A stretch of 64,000 nucleotides of DNA from NCBI RefSeq assembly GCF_004054105.1, contig NZ_SBLC01000017.1, positions 1-64,000 of the forward strand, in the 5' to 3' direction. The translations under genes were made by a program, and so were the position numbers. Positions 57,591 through 64,000 of the stretch are shown here, one piece after another; position 1 is the stretch's first letter, and every line of letters starts with the position of its first letter. The notes beneath the pieces were generated by a model, which ran no database searches, was not told the origin of the DNA, and saw only the letters and a program-made list of their open reading frames with translations. The DNA is from Falsigemmobacter intermedius (lineage in GTDB: Bacteria > Pseudomonadota > Alphaproteobacteria > Rhodobacterales > Rhodobacteraceae).

Positions 57591-59228
57591 TCACCGGAAG
57601 GGGCCCAGCGGGATCTCTTTGGGCTGGAAGGTTGTGGCACTGGCGCGGTTCCAGCGGGACCGCCATTCCTTAAGCTCCGGTTCATCGCCGGGGGTGAGCA
57701 GAAATCCTTCGGGCAGATAGGGGAAGGCCTGATTGCCGTCATCAAAGCCGGAATCATTCAGGCGGAACATGAAGTGATAGGGCATGAAGTCCGAGGGATC
57801 GCTCAGCCCGGCAGCCCCGGTGATTTCGGCCAGCGATTTGAGGGTGTTGCGATGAAAACGCGCAACCCTTTGATATTTATCATCAACATCCAGCGCCCTC
57901 ATGCGCAGACGATCCTGGGTGGCAATCCCCACCGGGCAGCGGTTGGTGTGACAGGACTGCGCCTGAATACAGCCGAGCGCAAACATGAAGCCCCGCGCCG
58001 AGTTGCACCAATCCGCCCCAAGGGCGAGGGCGCGGGCGATGTCAAAGGCAGAGATGACCTTTCCGGCGGCACCAACTTTGATGCGGTCGCGCAGGCCGGC
58101 CCCGCGCAGGGTGTTGTGAACGAAGTGCAGCCCCTCAAGCATGGGCATGCCGACACGGTTCACAAATTCCAGCGGTGCGGCCCCGGTGCCGCCTTCGGTG
58201 CCATCCACCACGATGAAATCCGGGGTGATGCCGGTCTCCAGCATGGCTTTGACAACGCACATGAATTCACGGCGGTGCCCGATACAGAGCTTGAAGCCCA
58301 CCGGCTTGCCACCGGAAAGCTCCCGCAGCTGTCGGATGAATTCAAGCATCTCCATCGGGGTGGAAAAGCTGGAGTGGCGTGCGGGCGAAATGCAGTCGCG
58401 CCCCATGGGAATGCCCCGCGCCTCCGCGATCTCCGGGGTGATTTTTGCAGCCGGCAGCATGCCGCCCTGGCCGGGTTTGGCCCCCTGGCTGATCTTGAGT
58501 TCGATCATTTTGATCTGCGGATCAGCCGCCTGGGCGGCAAAGGCCTCGGGGCTGAAACTGCCATCATCCCTGCGGCAGCCGAAATAGCCGGAGGCCACCT
58601 GATAAATCAGATCGCCCCCCCCCTCGCGGTGAAAGCGCGAGATCCCGCCCTCGCCGGTGTCATGGGCAAATTTACCAAGCGCGGCCCCGCGGTTGAGCGC
58701 CGAGATGGCATTGGCCGAGAGCGCACCGAAACTCATGGCTGAGATGTTATAGATCGACGCGCTGTAGGGCTGGCGACAGTCCGGCCCGCCGATGGTGACG
58801 CGAAAATCGCTGTTGCTCAGCGTGACGGGGGCCATGGAATGGGTGAGCCAAGTGTAGCCTGCGGAATAGACCTTCTCCATGGTGCCGAAGGGGCGTTTGT
58901 CCTCAACCCCTTTTGCGCGCTGATAAACCAGGCTGCGGGCTTCGCGGGTGAAGGGGGTCTCGTCCTGATCGCTTTCGAAAAAATACTGGCGCATTTCCGG
59001 CCGGATGTTTTCCAGCATGAAGCGCAGATGGCCAAAGAGCGGGTAATTGCGCAAAATGGCGTGGTGGGTCTGCGTTACATCGCGGATGCCGACAGCCGCG
59101 AGCGCCGTGCAGATCAGGGCCGGAAGCACCGCCCATTCGGTGCCATTCACCACCTGCCAGACCGAAAAGATCGCCAGAAGCACAGCAAGCCCGAGGCCTG
59201 AGTAGCGAAAAAGGGACAGATGCATCAT
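57591..59228 (-). CDS. Membrane-anchored FMN-binding glutamate-synthase-domain protein
   Basis: A 545-residue protein of the FMN-binding glutamate synthase family. Two hydrophobic helices near residues 8-25 and 30-48 anchor it. The rest matches the GltB central/FMN domain: MSFGALSANAISALNRGA, HDTGEGGISRFHREGGGDLIYQVASGYFG, SQGAKPGQGGMLPAAKIT, VDGTEGGTGAAPLEF and the Cys-rich CIQAQSCHTNRCPVG that in GltB ligates an Fe-S cluster. The glutamine amidotransferase and C-terminal domains of GltB are missing, as is normal for this stand-alone family. Its reaction is not established. An alternative start lies one codon later at 59225. Confidence 0.9.
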   Translation of the reverse strand: MMHLSLFRYSGLGLAVLLAIFSVWQVVNGTEWAVLPALICTALAAVGIRDVTQTHHAILRNYPLFGHLRFMLENIRPEMRQYFFESDQDETPFTREARSLVYQRAKGVEDKRPFGTMEKVYSAGYTWLTHSMAPVTLSNSDFRVTIGGPDCRQPYSASIYNISAMSFGALSANAISALNRGAALGKFAHDTGEGGISRFHREGGGDLIYQVASGYFGCRRDDGSFSPEAFAAQAADPQIKMIELKISQGAKPGQGGMLPAAKITPEIAEARGIPMGRDCISPARHSSFSTPMEMLEFIRQLRELSGGKPVGFKLCIGHRREFMCVVKAMLETGITPDFIVVDGTEGGTGAAPLEFVNRVGMPMLEGLHFVHNTLRGAGLRDRIKVGAAGKVISAFDIARALALGADWCNSARGFMFALGCIQAQSCHTNRCPVGIATQDRLRMRALDVDDKYQRVARFHRNTLKSLAEITGAAGLSDPSDFMPYHFMFRLNDSGFDDGNQAFPYLPEGFLLTPGDEPELKEWRSRWNRASATTFQPKEIPLGPFR

Positions 59229-59342
59229 CGTAAGCTTTCAGCTCAGACCACCGGGTCTGCCGGTGATCTGCAAAATAATTACCTGAATGAACCATAGCCC
59301 CCTTAAGGAAGCCTTGCACCTGTCCTGCGCAAAGCTCGCGCC

Positions 59343-60305
59343 TCAGTGATCGCGGATCACATGGGCCGGGCGCTGCCCCTGAAGCAGGAGCCGCAGGTTG
59401 GCGACCACATGGGCGGCCAGTTTCGCGCCTGCACGGTCACTGCCACCGGCCACATGCGGCGAGATCAGCACATTGGGCGCCGACCACAGCGGGTGATTGT
59501 CGGGCAGCGGCTCAGGCGCGGTCACATCAAGGCAGGCCCCGCCGAGATGACCGCTTTCCAGCGCTTTCTGCAGCGCCTCTGAGCAGATGAGATCGCCGCG
59601 TCCGACATTGACCACCACCGCGCCCGGCTTCAGCCAGGACAGTGTGGTCTCATTGAGGATGCGGAAGGTCTCATCCGTGAGAGGAGCCGCAAGAAAGAGC
59701 ACATCGGTCTGCGCGAAAGCGCTTTGCATCTCGTCATAGCTGTAGACGACATCCGCCTCCGGATCGCTGCCCCCGGTGCGGCGCAGCGCGGCGATCTGCA
59801 TGTCAAAAGCCCGGGCACGCTTTGCCGCAGCCCGCCCGATTGAGCCGAAGCCAAGGATGGTCATCCGCCGGTCCTCAAGCGTCAGGATCGGGGGGATCTC
59901 TTTACGGCCCCAGGTTTTTTTCTGCTGCGACAGCACCGCGAAATCGAGGCGGCGCATCAGCGTCAGCAACATGGCCATACCGTGTTCAGCAACCGGTGCC
60001 CCCAGCACACCGCCATTGCCATAAACGGCGATGCCCGGCAGGTCATAAAGATCGATGCCGTCATATCCGGCGGTCATATTCTGAATGAAGCGCAGCCCCG
60101 ATGCCTCTACGGCCCGGGCGAAGTCTGCCGTCCAAAGGTCTTTTGCGCCCGCCACCACGATACCATCGCAGCCCGCAAGGCCGCCCGCGATGGCCTCCTC
60201 AACGCTCAGGACCACGGTTTCGATATTCTCCATCCCCTGGAGCGCGGGGATCAGCTCCGCATCGGCGAAGCGGCGGATATAGGCGATGCGAAGGGGCGGG
60301 GTCAT
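59343..60305 (-). CDS. D-isomer-specific 2-hydroxyacid dehydrogenase
   Basis: A 320-residue NAD(P)-dependent dehydrogenase of the D-2-hydroxyacid (SerA/GhrA-like) family. The nucleotide-binding TILGFGSIGRAAAKRA (about residues 149-164), the catalytic Arg in VVNVGRGDLI, Glu in DVTAPEPLPDNHPLW and His in LISPHVAGG are all present. The frame opens at 60488, but the ATG at 60305 gives the family start. It could reduce glyoxylate, hydroxypyruvate or similar acids. No operon partner. Confidence 0.9.
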   Translation of the reverse strand: MTPPLRIAYIRRFADAELIPALQGMENIETVVLSVEEAIAGGLAGCDGIVVAGAKDLWTADFARAVEASGLRFIQNMTAGYDGIDLYDLPGIAVYGNGGVLGAPVAEHGMAMLLTLMRRLDFAVLSQQKKTWGRKEIPPILTLEDRRMTILGFGSIGRAAAKRARAFDMQIAALRRTGGSDPEADVVYSYDEMQSAFAQTDVLFLAAPLTDETFRILNETTLSWLKPGAVVVNVGRGDLICSEALQKALESGHLGGACLDVTAPEPLPDNHPLWSAPNVLISPHVAGGSDRAGAKLAAHVVANLRLLLQGQRPAHVIRDH

Positions 60306-60720
60306 CTGAGGAGCCTTCCTGTCGTCTGGTCCCGGGCTTCGTTGCCGGACCATATGCTGAGCTTTGGCCGCAGTCTGGCGCGGAAGTTTTCCGGGACAAG
60401 CGTAAAGTGTAAGGCTTTGCCGCATTTGCCGGATTTTGCTCAGCTGCGCATCACTGCGGCCACAGACGCGGCGATCTGCGACTTTCACGGGCAGGAAATG
60501 TGGCTGCGACTCAAGCCCCGGACGAGCGGGGGGAAGATTTCCCTCTCCCGGGGGGATGCGCAGAGAAGAGTGTTCTTCGGGGGAATTTCCTGCCGCAGAA
60601 GGCGCGGGGGCGAAGAAGAAACCCTCTGCGCGGGGGTGAAAATCGACCGCTCCCGTTCATTTACGCAATGCCCGGTCGCAGGTCACACTGGCCTCAGTCA
60701 GATCCAGCCGGAGCGCCGTC
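60306..60720. promoter_or_regulatory. Divergent non-coding region with inverted repeats
   Basis: These 415 bases carry no convincing gene. Two symmetries stand out: GCGCAGAG (60558-60565) with CTCTGCGC (60624-60631), and GAAGA (60565-60569) with TCTTC (60574-60578). They lie in the likely leader of the luciferase-like gene at 60721 and could fold as a long-range stem enclosing a smaller hairpin. I recognise no riboswitch class. Confidence 0.35.
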
Positions 60721-61704
60721 ATGTTCTATCGCCTGAGCCTTTTAGACAAATCGCCCGTGGCCGGGGGGATGAGCGGTGCTGAGGCGTTGCGCACGACGCT
60801 TGAGGCGGCGCAACTGGCGGACCGGCTGGGCTATCACCGTTACTGGCTGGCCGAGCATCACGGGCTTCCGGGTCTGGCTTCTGCGGCGCCTGAGGTTCTG
60901 ATCGCGCAGATCCTGGCGCGGACGCGCAGCATCCGGGTGGGGTCGGGCGGCATTTTGCTGCAGAATTATGGGGCCTGGAAAGTCGCTGAGATTTTCTCGG
61001 TTCTGGCGGCCCTGCATCCCGGGCGGGTTGATCTGGGGATCGGGAAATCTCCGGGCGGTCTGCCCCAGGTGACCCGCGCCCTACAACGCGAGCTGCGCGA
61101 GGGATCGGCCGCAGAGGTCGGTCGCAAACTCACCGAGCTTGCGGCCTGGCTGAAAGACCCCGCAGAAGGGGCCGAGATCCTGCCGCGCCCGGAAAGCGGC
61201 CCGCAGCCCTTCCTGCTTGGCGGCTCGCTCGCCAGTGCCGAACAGGCGCTGAGCCTTGGCTGGTCTTACGTGCACGCCGGGCATCAGGACGGAAATCCCG
61301 AACTGACCGCGAAAGTTTCGGCGCTGTTTCACCATGCCCGCGGCGAGGGCCCGGTTCTCGCCGTGGCCGCCTTTGCCGCCCCCACGCGGGAGGAGGCCGA
61401 GACCCGGATCGGCGGTCTGACCTTCGTGAAAGTCACCTTTGAAGATGGCCACAGCGTCAATCTGACCTCTGAGGAAGGCGCGCGGGAATATGCCCGCCAA
61501 TACGGTCCCGTCGATTATGACATCTCAAAGCGCACGCCGGTGATCGTGGCGGGCACGGCGGAAGATGTGCACGACCACCTGTCCACCCTCAGCCAGCGCT
61601 ACGGCATCCATGAATTCGTGCTCGATCAGCCCGTGGCCGAAGCGGCGGCGCGGCTCAATTCCATTTCCCTCATCGCGCGGCCCGTGGCCCGCGCGGTCGC
61701 CTGA
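60721..61704 (+). CDS. LLM-class flavin-dependent oxidoreductase (MsnO8-like)
   Basis: A 327-residue luciferase-like monooxygenase. The opening FYRLSLLDKSPV, LADRLGYHRYWLAEHHGLPGLASAAPEVL, RVGSGGILLQNYGAWKVAEIF and HPGRVDLGIGKSPGG fit the MsnO8-like subgroup named for a mitomycin/menisporopsin-type monooxygenase in databases; the subgroup name is from memory. Its physiological substrate is unknown. It is followed 20 bases later by a second luciferase-like gene of a different branch, so the two are likely co-transcribed. Confidence 0.85.
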   Translation: MFYRLSLLDKSPVAGGMSGAEALRTTLEAAQLADRLGYHRYWLAEHHGLPGLASAAPEVLIAQILARTRSIRVGSGGILLQNYGAWKVAEIFSVLAALHPGRVDLGIGKSPGGLPQVTRALQRELREGSAAEVGRKLTELAAWLKDPAEGAEILPRPESGPQPFLLGGSLASAEQALSLGWSYVHAGHQDGNPELTAKVSALFHHARGEGPVLAVAAFAAPTREEAETRIGGLTFVKVTFEDGHSVNLTSEEGAREYARQYGPVDYDISKRTPVIVAGTAEDVHDHLSTLSQRYGIHEFVLDQPVAEAAARLNSISLIARPVARAVA

Positions 61705-61724
61705 CCCTTTGCAGGAGTAGTCCG

Positions 61725-63059
61725 ATGACAGGCTCACCCATTCGTTTTGGTCTTATGCTGCATGGTGCCGGCGGGCATATGAATTCCTGGAAGCACCCCT
61801 CGGGTCCGGCCGATGCCTCTGTGAACCTTGAGTTCTACATCAGCAAGACCCGCAAGGCGGAAGCGGCAGGCATTGCCTTTGTCTTTGTGGCGGACGGGCT
61901 TTACATCAACGAAAAGTCGATCCCGCATTTCCTCAATCGCTTTGAGCCGATGACGATCCTTTCGGCGCTCGCGACCCAGACCCAAAAAATCGGCCTCGCC
62001 GGGACGATTTCGACCTCCTATTCCGATCCTTTCACCGTGGCGCGGCAACTGGCCTCGCTCGATCTGATCTCGGGCGGTCGGGCGGCCTGGAATGTGGTGA
62101 CCACGCCGCTTGAAGGGACTGCGCTCAATTACTCGCGCCCGCACCCCGAACATGCGCTGCGCTATGAAATCGCGGATGAATATCTGGAAGTGACCCAGGG
62201 GCTCTGGGACAGCTGGGATGAAGATGCCGTGGTGCGCAACCGCGAGACGGGGCAGTTCTTTGACCCCTCGAAGCTGCATACGCTGAACCACAAGGGCCGC
62301 TTCTTCCAGGTGGCGGGGCCCCTCAATGCGCCGCGCTCGGCTCAGGGGCAGCCGGTGATCTTCCAGGCGGGCTCGTCGGATGCGGGGATTGATCTGGCGG
62401 GTAAATATGCCGACGGCGTCTTTATGAACCCGATGTCGCGCGAAGAGACGGCGAAATTCTCGGCCCGCATCAAAGATGCGGCGGAAGCCCATGGCCGCGC
62501 GCGCTCAGACGTGAAAACCTTCCCCGGCTTCTCGCCCATCGTCGGGCGCAGCCGCGAAGAGGCTGAGGCGAAATATGAAGCGATCCGCGCGCTGATCACG
62601 CTGCCCGAAGCGCTGGCCTATCTGGGGCGCTATTTCGACCATCACGACTTCACGCAATATGACCCCGATGCGCCCTTCCCGGATCTGGGCGAGATCGGGC
62701 GCAACTCCTTCCGCTCGACCACCGACCGCATCAAGGCGGAAGCCGCAGCCCAGGGGCTGACCCTGCGTCAGGTGGCCCTGGCCGCAGCCACCCCCAAGCC
62801 CGCCTTCATCGGCACCGGCGCGGAGATTGCCGAAAAGATCATCGACTGGGTCGACAGCGGCGCCTCGGATGGCTTCATCCTCAGCTTCCCGGTTTCGGCA
62901 GAGGGGCTTGAGGATTTCGTGACCCTGGTGATCCCCGAGCTTGAAGCCCGGGGCCGCTACAGCCGCGATCTGCCGGGGCAGACTTTGCGCGACCACCTGG
63001 GGCTGCCCTATAAGGAGAGCCGCTATAAAACCGCGCGGCTGGATCTGGCAGCGGAGTGA
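61725..63059 (+). CDS. LLM monooxygenase of the NtaA/SnaA/DszA family
   Basis: A 444-residue flavin-dependent monooxygenase. RFGLMLHGAGGHMNSWKHP, ARQLASLDLISGGRAAWNVVTTPLEGTALNY, HKGRFFQVAGPLNAPRSAQGQPVIFQAGSSDAGIDLAGKYADGVF and the C-terminal LPGQTLRDHLGLPY are characteristic of the NtaA/SnaA/DszA group, which oxidises nitrilotriacetate, sulfones or similar compounds with FMNH2 from a separate reductase. No flavin reductase is adjacent. AGGAG precedes the ATG. It forms a pair with the upstream luciferase-like gene. Confidence 0.9.
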   Translation: MTGSPIRFGLMLHGAGGHMNSWKHPSGPADASVNLEFYISKTRKAEAAGIAFVFVADGLYINEKSIPHFLNRFEPMTILSALATQTQKIGLAGTISTSYSDPFTVARQLASLDLISGGRAAWNVVTTPLEGTALNYSRPHPEHALRYEIADEYLEVTQGLWDSWDEDAVVRNRETGQFFDPSKLHTLNHKGRFFQVAGPLNAPRSAQGQPVIFQAGSSDAGIDLAGKYADGVFMNPMSREETAKFSARIKDAAEAHGRARSDVKTFPGFSPIVGRSREEAEAKYEAIRALITLPEALAYLGRYFDHHDFTQYDPDAPFPDLGEIGRNSFRSTTDRIKAEAAAQGLTLRQVALAAATPKPAFIGTGAEIAEKIIDWVDSGASDGFILSFPVSAEGLEDFVTLVIPELEARGRYSRDLPGQTLRDHLGLPYKESRYKTARLDLAAE

Positions 63060-63065
63060 AAAAAT

Positions 63066-63083
63066 GGGGGCCCTGCGGCCCCC
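63066..63083. terminator. Bidirectional hairpin between the LLM pair and thiM
   Basis: GGGGGCC (63066-63072) pairs with GGCCCCC (63077-63083) around CTGC. An A-run lies on the left and TTTGGTT on the right, so it can end both converging transcripts. Confidence 0.8.
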
Positions 63084-63088
63084 TTTGG

Positions 63089-63874
63089 TTATTCGGCGGG
63101 ATCGATGAGCGACAGCTCATCAAGGAAGCGGATGGCAAAGCTGCCGGTGCCGCGCGCGCCTGCGGCCCGCTCTGCCGCACGGGCATAGACGGCATGGGCG
63201 GCGGCCACGGCGCTCAGGCGGTTCTCCGCGCCGGCCAGCATCCCCGAGATCAGCGCGCCAAGGGAGCAGCCCGCCCCGGTCACCTGGGTCAGCCGCGCAT
63301 CCCCGCCGGGCACGGCGAGCACCTCACGGCCGTCGGTGATGTAATCGACCGGGCCGGAGACCGCCGCGATGGTGCCCAGATCTGCCGCGACTTTCTGCAG
63401 GAAGGCCAGCGCTTTATCCGACGAGAGCGTGGTATCCACCCCCTGAGCGCCGCCTTCGCCCCCCGCCAGCGCCACCAGCTCTGACGCATTGCCGCGAATG
63501 GCGGTCGGGCGGAACTCAAGCAGGCTTTTGATCACGGCGTCATATTCCGCCGCACCCGCGCCCACGGCGACCGGATCGAGCACCCATGGCACACCCGCCT
63601 CATGGGCGGCGCGGGCGGCGGTGCGAAGCTGCTCAGGCGTCACCGCGCTCATCAGCGCCGCGCCATTTATCCAGACCGCCGAGGCGTGACGCGCAAAAAC
63701 CTGCGGCCAGTCCATCGCGGCCCCAATCGCCGGACCCGCACCCACGGCCAGCAGAACATTGGCCGAAAGATTGGCGGCGACAAAATTGGTCATCCCGTAG
63801 CAAAAGGGCTTCAGGCGCTTCAGACGTGCAAGCTCGGCGCGGGGGGCTTCGCTGTCCCAGGTGAGGGTTTTCAT
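63089..63874 (-). CDS. thiM: Hydroxyethylthiazole kinase ThiM
   Basis: A 261-residue ribokinase-fold enzyme that phosphorylates 4-methyl-5-(2-hydroxyethyl)thiazole for thiamine salvage. The substrate-binding NFVAANLSANVLLAVGAGPAIG near residue 30, VPWVLDPVAVGAG, TAIRGNASELVALAG and the catalytic-site VTGAGCSLGALISGML are all conserved. The frame opens upstream, but GGAG lies 6 bases before the ATG at 63874 and directly abuts the ATG at 63880, so 63874 is the start. It follows a RidA-family gene by 10 bases on the same strand. No thiamine riboswitch is visible because the operon start is outside the window. Confidence 0.93.
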   Translation of the reverse strand: MKTLTWDSEAPRAELARLKRLKPFCYGMTNFVAANLSANVLLAVGAGPAIGAAMDWPQVFARHASAVWINGAALMSAVTPEQLRTAARAAHEAGVPWVLDPVAVGAGAAEYDAVIKSLLEFRPTAIRGNASELVALAGGEGGAQGVDTTLSSDKALAFLQKVAADLGTIAAVSGPVDYITDGREVLAVPGGDARLTQVTGAGCSLGALISGMLAGAENRLSAVAAAHAVYARAAERAAGARGTGSFAIRFLDELSLIDPAE

Positions 63875-63884
63875 GCTCATCTCC

Positions 63885-64000
63885 TTATGCGCCCGCCACA
63901 ACGGCGGTGACTTCCAGCTCAATCTTCATGCGCGGGTCGATCAGGCGCACGACCTGCACCATGGTGGCGGCCGGATAAATCCCGCCAAATGCCTTACCAT
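63885..64000 (-). CDS. RidA/YjgF-family protein, 3' end only
   Basis: The last 38 codons of a gene that runs out of the window on the right. The translated end (FGGIYPAATMVQVVRLIDPR, then KIELEVTAVVAGA) matches the C-terminus of RidA-family enamine/imine deaminases, including the Arg-containing loop and final beta-strand with Glu. It is 10 bases upstream of thiM and probably co-transcribed. RidA proteins clear reactive 2-aminoacrylate-type imines; the subfamily cannot be told from this piece. Confidence 0.78.
   Translation of the reverse strand, partial: GKAFGGIYPAATMVQVVRLIDPRMKIELEVTAVVAGA

Noticed and set aside
63885-63900. Thiamine (TPP) riboswitch before thiM
   Set aside because: Only 10 bases separate thiM from the RidA-type gene, so no leader exists here; any riboswitch would be outside the window.
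1-64000. CRISPR arrays, tRNA or rRNA genes, intact insertion sequences
   Set aside because: No regularly spaced repeats, cloverleaf or rRNA signatures, or transposase motifs were seen while reading both strands.

Overview
The window is GC-rich DNA with very short intergenic gaps, frequent ATGA start/stop overlaps and many solute-binding-protein transporters (ABC, TRAP, TTT). This, with an opgG - small ORF - opgH operon in the order reported for Rhodobacter sphaeroides, points to an alphaproteobacterium of the Rhodobacteraceae (Rhodobacter/Paracoccus-like). I see no rRNA, tRNA, CRISPR array, intact insertion sequence or prophage. Whether this is chromosome or a large plasmid cannot be decided here. 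One gene (5062-5754) combines a winged helix with a DnaA N-terminal-like domain, a combination seen in replicon-linked proteins, but no parAB or clear origin accompanies it.

Left part (1-15061): a degenerate edge with an N-terminally truncated flippase; a nitroreductase/aldo-keto reductase pair; a DUF1612-type protein divergent from the DnaA_N protein; the osmoregulated periplasmic glucan operon opgG-(opgI-like)-opgH; a TerC/DUF475 membrane protein behind a hairpin-rich leader; and an RND efflux pump with its adaptor.

Middle part (15150-41700): a ten-gene minus-strand unit joins a branched-chain-amino-acid-type (HAAT) ABC transporter to an alpha/beta hydrolase, a TetR regulator, an acyl-CoA ligase and two MaoC-like hydratases. 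It looks like an uptake and CoA-activation route for an unknown carboxylic acid. On the plus strand follow a glutathione transferase, a fused ring-cleaving-dioxygenase/esterase and a complete tripartite tricarboxylate transporter. Then come a D-2-hydroxyacid oxidase/ThDP-enzyme pair (minus), a TetR-controlled RND pump with two adaptor genes, modBC without modA, a TauE/SafE exporter, a sugar-isomerase-like TIM barrel and cytochrome b561.

Right part (42456-56380): a compact catecholate-siderophore locus. An aryl-acid AMP ligase (entE type), a free-standing aryl carrier protein and a C-A-T-TE synthetase (entF type) whose A-domain pocket reads as the serine code are followed by a siderophore-esterase-like hydrolase (minus), a YncE-like beta-propeller protein and a FecBDE-type ABC importer. 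The importer is translationally coupled to a whole TRAP transporter (dctQMP type). No dihydroxybenzoate biosynthesis genes, TonB receptor, MbtH protein or phosphopantetheinyl transferase are present, so the pathway is either split across the genome or depends on supplied aryl acid. An AGTTGACAAT decamer occurs upstream of both halves of the locus.

The end (56450-64000) holds three luciferase-like flavin monooxygenases, a membrane-anchored glutamate-synthase-domain protein, a D-2-hydroxyacid dehydrogenase, hydroxyethylthiazole kinase (thiM) and the cut 3' end of a RidA-family gene.
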